Source: Gammaproteobacteria bacterium
GTDB lineage: Bacteria; Pseudomonadota; Gammaproteobacteria; HK1
Assembly: GCA_009937425.1 (NCBI GenBank)
Contig: JAACFO010000025.1
Span: forward strand, 1 to 37,317
Direction of reading: 5' to 3'
Length of the DNA: 37,317 nucleotides
The position numbers were made by a program, and so were the translations under genes. Shown here in pieces: positions 1 to 8,198 of the stretch. Below the pieces are notes generated by a model. It was not told the origin of the DNA. It searched no databases and saw only the letters and a list, made by a program, of their open reading frames with translations. Each line of letters begins with the position of its first letter. Position 1 is the first letter of the stretch.

Positions 1-65
1 TTCATGCCCCGAAGCGGACCCTCGCTGCGACACTACTCCCGTAGTCATTCTGAATCGGAAGAGTG

Positions 66-106
66 TTGATTCACATCAAATACTTAACCGAGAAGCCGCA
101 GATAAT
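66..106 (+). promoter_or_regulatory. FNR/ANR-type box with matching -10 hexamer
   Basis: TTGATTCACATCAA at 66-79 is a perfect match to the FNR/ANR consensus TTGAT-N4-ATCAA. The box centre lies between 72 and 73. GATAAT at 101-106 is a good -10 hexamer and would start transcription near 113-114, which puts the box at about -41.5, the class II activator position. This suggests that the reductase gene starting at 137 is switched on under low oxygen. The match is seen directly; the regulation is inferred. Confidence 0.6.
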
Positions 107-136
107 ACGAGTAAGGCGGCTGCACGCAGGGGCAGG

Positions 137-745
137 GTGATGGACGGCACACTAAGGATACTCGCGATTAACGGCTCATATCGGGACGATGGTATTACCG
201 ATCAGGCGGTCGAGGCTGCGGTCCAGGCAGCACAAGCATCCGGTGCCGAGGTCGAGATTGTTCTTCTTCGTGAACACCCTATCGAATTTTGTCTCAATTG
301 CCGCCAGTGTACCCAACAGCCAGGCGATGCACCGGGTAAGTGTGTGCATCACGACGGCATGCAGGCATTGGTCGACAAAATTGAGCAGGCGGATGCTTAT
401 ATTATTGCCTCGCCGACCAACTTCGGGGCAGTAACCGCCATCTTCAAGCGGTTCATGGAGCGGCTGGTGGTATACGCCTATTGGCCGTGGGACAAGAGCA
501 CCCCGCAGTTTCGCAAATCGAATGCACCGCAGAAAAAGGCCGTTCTGATTTCCTCTTGCGCGGCCCCTGGGATACTGGGACGTTGGCTATATGGCACTCA
601 TGCTCAACTCAAAACCACTGCACAAACCATAGGCGCCAAATCAGTTGGCACACTGTTTACGGGCTCAATCGCCAAAGAACCTCACCTACGGGTATCGCAG
701 CGTGTGCGGGAAAAGGCCAGCGCCTTGGCAGTGAAATTGGTTTGA
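137..745 (+). CDS. NADPH-dependent FMN reductase / flavodoxin-family protein
   Basis: This is a flavodoxin-fold oxidoreductase of 202 residues, probably cytosolic and FMN-binding. The N-terminal strand and phosphate loop ILAINGSYRDDG is the signature of the NADPH-dependent FMN reductase family. A CLNCRQC cysteine cluster near residue 52 and another Cys about 15 residues later resemble those of iron-sulfur flavoproteins, although the full cluster motif is not certain. ASPTNFGAV near residue 92 is the second flavin-binding loop. The start is GTG at 137 or the ATG immediately after it at 140, both behind a GGGGCAGG ribosome site. The frame stays open to the left edge, but the upstream part has no start codon and does not look like protein. 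The gene stands alone, 57 bases before the stop of the convergent cyclase gene. An FNR-like promoter precedes it. The substrate is unknown. Confidence 0.85.
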   Translation: MMDGTLRILAINGSYRDDGITDQAVEAAVQAAQASGAEVEIVLLREHPIEFCLNCRQCTQQPGDAPGKCVHHDGMQALVDKIEQADAYIIASPTNFGAVTAIFKRFMERLVVYAYWPWDKSTPQFRKSNAPQKKAVLISSCAAPGILGRWLYGTHAQLKTTAQTIGAKSVGTLFTGSIAKEPHLRVSQRVREKASALAVKLV

Positions 746-802
746 GCATCCCCATGTGGCTATGTTTGACAATTGCGGGGACCTTGGCGGGGATGTTGCC
801 TT

Positions 803-3800
803 TTATGCCAACGAGTCGAGCAGCGCCTTGGCTTCTTTCAAGTCCGAAGTGTCGAAGCCTTCAGTGAACCAGTTGTAGATTGGGGCGAGTAAGTCTTGGG
901 CTTCGTCGCGCTTGCCTCGCTGCTGCCACGAGCGGCACAGGCTCATGGCGGCGCGAAGCTCCAGGGATTTTGCTTGTTGCTCTCGAGCGATCTTGAGCGC
1001 TTGCTCAAACCGGCCTTCGGCTTCGGCGCAGTTGCCGTTGCGCGCCACCAGAAGGTCGCCTTGCAAGCGGTGGATCTCGGTTTCCCACCAGCGTTCACCG
1101 GTACGCCGCACAAACACCTCGGCCTCATCCAACGCGGCCCCGCATGCATCGGTCAGATTTGCTCTGAGCGCCGCGTCTCCCAACAAGCCGAGAAAATTCG
1201 GCATGAACAAGTTGGTGCCCAGGGCGCGGTGGTCCGCGACGCGGTCGCGGAGACTCTGGATCGTCGCACTGACCGGGTTTGTAACTGCCTCTCCCCATCC
1301 CTGCATGACCTTTCCGATACTTAACCAGTACGGGAACCCCTTTTCCGTCGCCAGGCGGATCGACTCGCCCGCCTTTTCCATGATGCCCTTCCGGTTGTCC
1401 TGCAACTGGTCGACCCACGAGGTGAAAGCAAGCGCGTATGCCAGGCTGAAAGGATCATCGAGCTTCTCGACCAGCGCCAAGCCTTCTCGTGCGCGCTCAC
1501 GCGCAGAGTCTGGATAGCCGAGGGCCCAATCCGTCACGGCCAGGTAACACAGGCAGGCGGCACCGGGGTCCTGCCCGAAACGATAGACTTCGGCGGTGTC
1601 ACGGTCGGCTGGAGCATAACGCCTTATTCCTTCCTTGAAATGCTCACGGGCAACTGAAAACTCAGCCCTGGCAAGACAGGTGAACCCCGCCGCGTAGTGA
1701 GCGACAACATATGGAACCGGATCTGTTTCGTCCGTGGCATGCCGCAGCAACTGCGCGGCAATCTCCTTGGGCCTTTCAATCTTTTCCATCTGAACGACGG
1801 ATGTGCGCCAAAGACCAAACAGCGTCGGCACGAGTTCCGGTGCATCACCAATCCGCCCGCAGAGATCGCGCGCCCGAGCAAACGCAACCTCCACTTCGGA
1901 TGCACTGTGCCCCTTTATCTGGAGGTACACTCCGCCCAGGGAAACCTGCAGTTTGAGCTCGTATCGGGCCCGTTCCTGATCATCCGGGAGACTGTTTATG
2001 ACAGATAGTCCGTTGCTCAGATGTGTGACAGCTTCCTGGTTTGCGGCGCGGGACCGTGCGAGTTCGCCAGCTTTGTGCCACGCGATGATTGCCTCCTTTG
2101 CGGCACCTCCTTCCGTATAGTGATGGGCCAGCAGTTCGGGGTGAGCTTCCACTGTCTCCGGAAACCGCTCTTCCAAGAGCCGCCCCACCTGCAGGTGGTA
2201 CTGCTGCCGGGTGCGCTTGAGCAATGACTGATACGCCGCATCTTGAATGAGCGCATGCTTGAAGATGTATCTCGAGCGCGGAAGGCGACCGCGCTGGTAA
2301 AGGAGCTCGTCGGCGACCAGCTGCTCGAGACCGCTCTGAAGCTGCGGCTCCTCGAGCCCCACCACCGCACGCAGCATTTCGTAGGCAAACTCCCGCCCCA
2401 GCACCGAGCCCATCTGAGCTACCTCGCGCAGTGTCGGCAGTCTATCGAGCCGTGCCATCAACGAGTCCTGCAACGTTGCCGGTATTGCGATCTCAGAGAG
2501 CTCTCCGGCGAGTGTGTAACGGTTCTTTTCTTCGTGCAGGAACTCCGATTCTAGAATTGTCTTTGTCAGCTCCTCCACATACAACGGTACCCCGTCAGAC
2601 TTCGCAACGATGTGCTCAACGACCGCCGGAGGTACCTGTTTACCCGACGCTTTGTATTCGATCAGCGCTTCTACCTCCGGGCGCTCCAGTCGATTGAGGG
2701 TGATGGGGATCATATGCGAGTGCATGGACCAGGAAGGTACGAAGTCCGGCCGATAGGTCAGCACGTTCATCATCGAAACCGTCGGTGACTGTTCGAGATA
2801 AATCGCCAACAGCTCCAAGGTCGTCGGATCTGCCCAATGCAAATCCTCAAACAAATTGAGTACGGGCGTCTGTTCCGCCATCTCGAGGAGCCATGCGGCG
2901 ATGGCATCGAGTGTCGCCTCACGCTTCTGCTTCGGGTCGAGATTCGATGGCTGGTAGCGCCCCTCCGGCAATGGTAGTGACAACAGCTCCGCATACAATG
3001 GAATCACCTCTGCGAGAGGCAAACTCTGCCCGGCCAGGCCCGCTTCGAGCTTTTCCAGCTTCTCTGCTGCGCCATCCTCGGGTTTCCAGCCAAGCACACG
3101 CTTCAAATGCTCGATGATTGGATAAAGCGTGCTGTTGGTGTGATAGGGGGAGCAACGATGAGCGACCCAGACATAGTTCTGCCCGCGTATCTGCTCGCGC
3201 AGCGCGTCGACCAGTCGTGACTTACCGATCCCCGCCTCGCCCTGGATGAGGACTGCCTGTCCGTGGCGCTCCTTGCTCGCTTCCCACGATCGCAGCAACA
3301 GTCCCAGCTCCTCCTGGCGCCCGAGCAGGGGCGAGCGACCGCCAATACGCCTGGCTTCATAGCGACTGTGGGTGTCGTGCTCGCGCACCGCTCGCCACGC
3401 CCGTACAGCTTGGGCGATGCCCTTCAACTCGTGCATGCCAAGATCCTCGTACTCGAACGAGGACCCCAGCAACTGATGTGTTGCCGATGCCACGACGACT
3501 TGATTTGGCTCGGCAACGGCCTGCAGCCTCGCCGCCAGGTTAGGCGTTTCTCCGATCACCGCCGCCTCCTCGGCCGCTCCCTCGCCGACGATGTCCCCAA
3601 CGACTACCGGGCCGGTCGCCACCCCGACCCGAACCGCCAGCACCGCCTCGTGGTGCTTACCAATTCCGGCGTTGAGCTCAGCCATGGACCGCACGATGGC
3701 GAGCCCTGCCCTCACGGCACGCTCGGCGTCGTCTTCATGCGCCTGGGGATAGCCGAAGTACACCAGCATCCCATCGCCCATGTAACGGGCGATGAACCCT

Positions 3801-4192
3801 GCATACTGTTGGATTGCCTCCCGAGACGCATCCTGGAATGCAGTGATCACCTCCCGCATATCCTCCGGATCAAGCTTTGTGGAGAGGGCGGTTGAGCCCA
3901 CCAGGTCACAGAACATCACCGTCAGTTGGCGGCGTTCGGCTTCGCCGGTAGGGGTATGTTGTTGCGATCGCGAGAGTTTTTCCTGCTGATCAGGTGCACT
4001 GTCGCCCTCGCTACCCAGCAATTGGATAGCCTTCAGAATCGTTACCCGGTGGCCGACCGGTTTAACACCGACTTCCTTGAGCAGCTCGTGGTCGAGCTCG
4101 GGAAGTGTGGCCCACGCAACGGCGTTGTCCTCGAAGGCTTCGGCGTACTGTCCGAGACCGAGGGAGTCAAGCCACTGTCCGATATCGGTCAT
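803..4192 (-). CDS. SAM domain-class III adenylate/guanylate cyclase-AAA ATPase-TPR protein (paralogue 1)
   Basis: This very large signalling protein has 1129 residues. An N-terminal SAM-like domain (about residues 1-62, IGQWLDSLGLGQYAEAF) is followed by a class III cyclase domain at about 85-270. The metal aspartates are D96 (FCDLVGST) and D140 (YMGDG), and the transition-state residues N218 and R222 are present. The substrate-selecting positions, normally Lys and Asp, appear to be R136 and E215, so ATP specificity is not assured. An AAA_16-type ATPase follows, with Walker A GEAGIGKS at 318-325 and Walker B-like LNLFEDLHWAD near 446-455. The C-terminal 450 residues look like TPR helices. It has no membrane segment or signal peptide. 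The ATG at 4192 follows a GAGG site. A paralogue lies directly upstream on the same strand, 313 bases away, so the two may be separate transcripts. The inducing signal is unknown. Confidence 0.88.
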   Translation of the reverse strand: MTDIGQWLDSLGLGQYAEAFEDNAVAWATLPELDHELLKEVGVKPVGHRVTILKAIQLLGSEGDSAPDQQEKLSRSQQHTPTGEAERRQLTVMFCDLVGSTALSTKLDPEDMREVITAFQDASREAIQQYAGFIARYMGDGMLVYFGYPQAHEDDAERAVRAGLAIVRSMAELNAGIGKHHEAVLAVRVGVATGPVVVGDIVGEGAAEEAAVIGETPNLAARLQAVAEPNQVVVASATHQLLGSSFEYEDLGMHELKGIAQAVRAWRAVREHDTHSRYEARRIGGRSPLLGRQEELGLLLRSWEASKERHGQAVLIQGEAGIGKSRLVDALREQIRGQNYVWVAHRCSPYHTNSTLYPIIEHLKRVLGWKPEDGAAEKLEKLEAGLAGQSLPLAEVIPLYAELLSLPLPEGRYQPSNLDPKQKREATLDAIAAWLLEMAEQTPVLNLFEDLHWADPTTLELLAIYLEQSPTVSMMNVLTYRPDFVPSWSMHSHMIPITLNRLERPEVEALIEYKASGKQVPPAVVEHIVAKSDGVPLYVEELTKTILESEFLHEEKNRYTLAGELSEIAIPATLQDSLMARLDRLPTLREVAQMGSVLGREFAYEMLRAVVGLEEPQLQSGLEQLVADELLYQRGRLPRSRYIFKHALIQDAAYQSLLKRTRQQYHLQVGRLLEERFPETVEAHPELLAHHYTEGGAAKEAIIAWHKAGELARSRAANQEAVTHLSNGLSVINSLPDDQERARYELKLQVSLGGVYLQIKGHSASEVEVAFARARDLCGRIGDAPELVPTLFGLWRTSVVQMEKIERPKEIAAQLLRHATDETDPVPYVVAHYAAGFTCLARAEFSVAREHFKEGIRRYAPADRDTAEVYRFGQDPGAACLCYLAVTDWALGYPDSARERAREGLALVEKLDDPFSLAYALAFTSWVDQLQDNRKGIMEKAGESIRLATEKGFPYWLSIGKVMQGWGEAVTNPVSATIQSLRDRVADHRALGTNLFMPNFLGLLGDAALRANLTDACGAALDEAEVFVRRTGERWWETEIHRLQGDLLVARNGNCAEAEGRFEQALKIAREQQAKSLELRAAMSLCRSWQQRGKRDEAQDLLAPIYNWFTEGFDTSDLKEAKALLDSLA

Positions 4193-4330
4193 CCTCGGCC
4201 CTCACCGGTGACCCGTGTGATCCGGGTAACATCTTGAAGCCTCCAGCAGAAGCGCGTCAACGTTCTTGACCCGAGTCACGTTGGGGCGAAATCCCGTTCT
4301 CAATCGGTGCGCGAGTGCAGCGTATCGTGC

Positions 4331-4360
4331 TGCTGCGGTGCATGAGGCGGGAATCGGCCA
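4331..4360 (+). repeat. Dispersed intergenic repeat, copy C
   Basis: This 30-base stretch matches 7981-8010 at 24 of 30 positions without gaps, including the common core AGGCGGGAA followed by CGGCCA. Each copy lies about 140-150 bases upstream of the start of one of the two paralogous cyclase genes, in the same orientation. It may be a duplicated upstream element or a remnant of a small repeat family. Confidence 0.45.
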
Positions 4361-4393
4361 CAAGTGGACGCTCGGGCGTTGTGAAATCTTAGC

Positions 4394-4441
4394 TTTGAAC
4401 GTCCGGATATACCTAGAATCTAGACATTCGCGAGTCGAACG
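4394..4441 (+). repeat. Short repeat shared with 9664-9711
   Basis: By hand alignment about 34 of 48 bases match the segment at 9664-9711, including GTCCGGAT and AGACATTC. Both copies are in intergenic DNA beside cyclase genes, but they lie in different orientation relative to those genes, so a simple shared promoter is unlikely. The resemblance is moderate and needs a proper search. Confidence 0.35.
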
Positions 4442-4505
4442 CTGTGAGGGGAGCATGCACCGGAGTTAGTAACACAGTAACGCGTGGACGATGAAGACGC
4501 GCTAA

Positions 4506-7500
4506 TCACCTCACTGACAGTGCTTCCTCCAGCCGCGGTAGCGCCCGCCCTAAACCGATTCGGTTAGCTTCATCGTGTAGCCTTCTTATCTCTTCCATTA
4601 GTATGGTCTCCCGATTGCCTCGGCCGTACTCTGCCAATGCACGTCCTCGCGAAATGACGAATTCTGTCCAAGCAAAGGGTTCTGGCCGCGTGTAGTCTTC
4701 GAGCGCGTCGGCATAGCGATCCACACTGTCCCATTCTCTGAACCGTAGACACACCTCCTGCGCATCCCGATAGAACCACAGATAATTGTGGCAGATACCT
4801 TCTTTCCCTTGGAGGAGGTCCTTGCCCTCGCGTAGGGCGGTTTCCGCAACCTTTCTATCGTCCGTGCACAGCGCCACTTTGGCAAGAGCACGAGGACCCA
4901 GAAAGAGCATCCCAGTTTCGCGACAAATCGCCAACGCTTCTTTCGCTAGTTCGCTCGCCTCAGACCAACGTCCGGCCAGCGCCGCAATCTCCGCCAGGAA
5001 CAAAAGACTGACAGGTTCGTAACGTCGCGTTTCTATTCGGCGTGCCAAGTCAAGCGCTCTCTCAAATATTTTTACTGCTTCGACAAATGCCCCACGTTCG
5101 TAAAGAACGTACCCCTGACAATGTGTGGCTTGCATCTCGGCCCGACGATTCGTGACTTTTTTCGCCGCCTCAGCACTAGCCAGCAGGTCTGCAGAGGCAT
5201 CACTCAGCGCGTTCTGAAAAAACCAGGTCACTCCTCGCATTTGAAGATACTTAGCCAATATCGATGCATCGTCAATTCGCCGGCCGATTTCAATACATTG
5301 ATCGTAGTATTCGTGCGCGGTAATCACACGGCCGCGCACGTAAAATGCATCACCTAGACCGCCCAACGCGCGCGCTTCCTGATCCGCCACACGCGCCGCC
5401 CTCGCATGCCGAAGCGACAACTTGTACTGCTTCATGCACTCGTCATTGTTTCCTAGGAGATCGTGGCAAGCACCGCAGAGATGATGAATTGTCGAGCGTT
5501 CCAGATTGAAACCGTTTTCGGCCGCCGTGGGCTCGGCCCACCCTAGAATTTCGAGAGCGTCTTCGAGCCGCTCCACGTCGTACATACTCTTTGCCATATT
5601 AATTTGGAACGCAACTTCTCGGCGCTGGCGGTTGACCGTGTCGGGCCAATTGTTTAGTAGCTTGAGTCCTTCGGAGAAATGGTTGATGGCCTCGAGACTG
5701 GCCGCTCGCGCGGTAGCATGTTTACCGGCGAGTTCCCAAAAGTCTATCGCTCGCTTGTGGTCCTGGGCCTTGGTGTAGTGATACGCGATGAACTCTGGCG
5801 CGGTCTCCGCGTTCTGTCCCAGATCGTCCTCCAGTAGTTTCGCGATATGACCATGTAACTCCTGCCGCTTTCTCTTTAGCAGGCTGTCGTAAGCCGCGTC
5901 ACGGACTAAAGCATGCTTGAACTTGTAGCCCATCCCCTGTGTTGTGCCTCGAGCGAATACCAGTCCCGCATCAATGAGCTGAGACATTGCGTCCCGAAGA
6001 GCGTGCTCCGGAACCGGTGCCGCCGCCGCCAGGATCTTGTGCTCGAATTCTCGGCCAATTACCGCACCGATCTGCGCTATTTCCTTCACCGGACCCAACC
6101 GGTCCAGCCTAGACATCAGCGAATCGTGCAGCGTCAATGGTAACGCCAACGGCTCCGGCGATTCCGTCAGTACGTATGCTCTCTCCTGTTCCGTTATAAA
6201 CTCCGATTCCAACACTGCCTTGGTTAACTCTTCGACAAACAGCGGCACGCCGTCGGTCTGCTTGACAATCTGGTCACGTACTTCAACGGGCAGTGGTTTT
6301 CCACCTGTCAGCCGCTCCATCATCGTGGTGACCTGGCTCCGACTGAAGCGATTTAGGGTGAGTGCTGTGACATGTGTGTGGCCCGTCCAAGGTGAAGTGA
6401 ACTCTGGGCGAAAGGTGATGAGCAGCAGCGCCCTCGCGCCTTGCGCTTTATCGACCATAGTTGTCAGCAGCTCGAGCGTTGTGGGGTCCGCCCAGTGCAC
6501 GTCCTCAAAGAAAAGTAAAACCGGCCGGTGCTGGCTTAAACCCTCGATCTGTCCAATGAGGGCTTCTAGTGTCTTCTTTTTCTGCATCTCGGGCGTCATC
6601 TCGAAAGGTGCATAGCGGCCTTCGACTGGAATCGACAAAAGGGAAGCAATTAGAGACGCTAGCGCATCAATGTCTTGAGTTGACTGTTCGAGCAGTGATT
6701 CCAACTTATCGAGCTTGACATCCGGCGAGTCCCGCTCATCAAACTGCGCCGCCTTCGTAAGCTGTGCGATCACCGGGTGGAGCGCGCTGTTCGTCTGGTA
6801 CGCCGAACACTGATAGCGCATCCGGATAAACTCTTCACTAGCAATGCGCTCGTGTAGAGCCTCGGCGAGCCGTGACTTCCCGATCCCCGCCTCGCCCGAT
6901 AGCAGAACCACTTGACCATCACCCTCCTTTACCTGCTCCCAACGGTCGAGTAGTAAACCAACCTCGTGTTCGCGGCCAACGAGCGGGGTGAACCCTGTCA
7001 TGTGCGACGCTTCAAAGCGACTCTCCGCCGCCGCGGGGGCAGCCACCCGCCAGGCGTGCACCGGCTCCGCGATTCCTTTCAACTCATGAGTGCCAAGGTC
7101 TTCGTATTCGAAATGACCAGCTGCCAAGGTGTGAGCGCCGGGGTCGATTAACACCGTGTTAGGAGCGGCGAGCGCTTGCAGACGCGCTGCAAGGTTCGGC
7201 GTCTCGCCGACTACTGCACTTTCTTGGGAAGCGCCCTCGCCGATGAGATCTCCCACCACCACCGGACCGGTTGCGATCCCTATCCTGACTTGCAATTCAA
7301 CACTTTGTTCTTTCGAGATATCTGCATTTAATCGATTCATGGCCTGCACGAGATCGAGACCCGCATGAACCGCTCGTTCCGCATCGTCTTCATGGGCCTG
7401 GGGAAAGCCGAAGTACGCGAGAGCACCGTCACCCATATACCGAGCGACGTAGCCATCGTATCGCTCAATCGCCGCCTTGCAGGCGTCTTGATAGGCGCGA

Positions 7501-7829
7501 TTAACTTCGCGTAGGTCTTCGGGATCGAGCCTCTGGGATAGCTCAGTGGAGCCCACGAGATCGCAAAACATCACCGTGAGTTGACGACGCTCGGCCCCTC
7601 CATGGGGTGCGGACATACTCGAGATTCCAGCATCCTCTGACGCTGTCTTGTCGAGTTTTGCCGCGGCATCGAGAAACCGCCGCCGATGGCCAACCGAGAG
7701 TCCAAGTTCCTTGAGATCTTCGGTATTGAGCTGGGTCAGAAGACCGAAATCAATGTCGTTCACGGCGAACGATTCTGCGTGCTCGCCGAGACCGACTTCC
7801 TCTAACCATCGAGTGACGCGATCGGACAT
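4506..7829 (-). CDS. SAM domain-class III adenylate/guanylate cyclase-AAA ATPase-TPR protein (paralogue 2)
   Basis: This protein of 1107 residues has the same architecture as its downstream neighbour. It has an N-terminal SAM-like domain (about 1-60) and a class III cyclase domain at about 80-260, with D90 (FCDLVGST) and D134 (YMGDG). A GETPNLAARL stretch retains Asn and Arg but has Glu where Asp normally selects adenine. Next is an AAA ATPase with Walker A GEAGIGKS and Walker B-like LLFFEDVHWAD, and then a long TPR-rich C-terminus. The cyclase domains of the two paralogues are very alike; the TPR halves have diverged, which fits one output enzyme with different inputs. By eye its codon use is less GC-rich than that of genes in the right half of the window. 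The start at 7829 has only a weak ribosome site. No membrane segment is seen. Confidence 0.88.
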   Translation of the reverse strand: MSDRVTRWLEEVGLGEHAESFAVNDIDFGLLTQLNTEDLKELGLSVGHRRRFLDAAAKLDKTASEDAGISSMSAPHGGAERRQLTVMFCDLVGSTELSQRLDPEDLREVNRAYQDACKAAIERYDGYVARYMGDGALAYFGFPQAHEDDAERAVHAGLDLVQAMNRLNADISKEQSVELQVRIGIATGPVVVGDLIGEGASQESAVVGETPNLAARLQALAAPNTVLIDPGAHTLAAGHFEYEDLGTHELKGIAEPVHAWRVAAPAAAESRFEASHMTGFTPLVGREHEVGLLLDRWEQVKEGDGQVVLLSGEAGIGKSRLAEALHERIASEEFIRMRYQCSAYQTNSALHPVIAQLTKAAQFDERDSPDVKLDKLESLLEQSTQDIDALASLIASLLSIPVEGRYAPFEMTPEMQKKKTLEALIGQIEGLSQHRPVLLFFEDVHWADPTTLELLTTMVDKAQGARALLLITFRPEFTSPWTGHTHVTALTLNRFSRSQVTTMMERLTGGKPLPVEVRDQIVKQTDGVPLFVEELTKAVLESEFITEQERAYVLTESPEPLALPLTLHDSLMSRLDRLGPVKEIAQIGAVIGREFEHKILAAAAPVPEHALRDAMSQLIDAGLVFARGTTQGMGYKFKHALVRDAAYDSLLKRKRQELHGHIAKLLEDDLGQNAETAPEFIAYHYTKAQDHKRAIDFWELAGKHATARAASLEAINHFSEGLKLLNNWPDTVNRQRREVAFQINMAKSMYDVERLEDALEILGWAEPTAAENGFNLERSTIHHLCGACHDLLGNNDECMKQYKLSLRHARAARVADQEARALGGLGDAFYVRGRVITAHEYYDQCIEIGRRIDDASILAKYLQMRGVTWFFQNALSDASADLLASAEAAKKVTNRRAEMQATHCQGYVLYERGAFVEAVKIFERALDLARRIETRRYEPVSLLFLAEIAALAGRWSEASELAKEALAICRETGMLFLGPRALAKVALCTDDRKVAETALREGKDLLQGKEGICHNYLWFYRDAQEVCLRFREWDSVDRYADALEDYTRPEPFAWTEFVISRGRALAEYGRGNRETILMEEIRRLHDEANRIGLGRALPRLEEALSVR

Positions 7830-8198
7830 TTGTACTGGCGGTTCCCTGCGTACCCATCAGTTTAGCCGGAAGTGCTTGACGTTCGTTAATCTGCTTTGTG
7901 GTCCCCACCAGACATTGCGGGAAACAAGTGCGAAAGCCCGCTTTGGGTCGGTTTTTTCCGTTCGCTGCGTGATACAACTATGTTGCAGTGCGATAGGCGG
8001 GAACCGGCCAGAACCAGCCAATCACGTCAGCTGGCCTGGGTGACTGGTCGCAACTGAAATCGCTCATCCAGGGGAAATTTGGCAATCAGCAGGCACCGAC
8101 CCCCAATCGGATATCAACGGGGTGTTTGCCTCTAACTTTGGTGCAGTTAGACTCTCTCGTCTCGCAGAGAACTAAGAAAAGCTTGGGAGTATTCCGCA
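7830..8198. other. Divergent intergenic region, cyclase and MBL hydrolase
   Basis: No gene is recognised in these 369 bases. The stretch must hold two divergent promoters: one for the minus-strand cyclase starting at 7829 and one for the plus-strand hydrolase at 8199. The hydrolase has a GGGAG ribosome site about 8 bases before its ATG. A dispersed repeat occupies about 7945-8010. Confidence 0.6.
7945..8010 (+). repeat. Dispersed intergenic repeat, copy A
   Basis: This copy shares two blocks with 13501-13576. Block one, 7945-7968, matches 21 of 24 bases and contains GGGTCGG and CCGTTCGCTGC. Block two, 7973-8000, matches 24 of 28 and contains TACAACTA and GTTGCAGTG. The 13.5-kb copy has an extra 24 bases between blocks, against 4 here. 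The last 30 bases also match 4331-4360. Confidence 0.5.

Larger units (their letters stand above)
4193..4505. other. Intergenic region between the two large cyclase genes
   Basis: No convincing gene is present; short open frames here lack family features. The stretch should carry the promoter of the downstream cyclase gene, whose start is at 4192. It holds a 30-base segment (4331-4360) shared with the region in front of the other large cyclase, and a 48-base segment (4394-4441) resembling one at 9664-9711 in front of the third cyclase. Confidence 0.6.

Noticed and set aside
2-136. The open frame upstream of the first gene, which reaches the left edge
   Set aside because: It has no start codon and no protein-like content, and it covers the FNR-like promoter; still, a longer protein from beyond the edge cannot be formally excluded.
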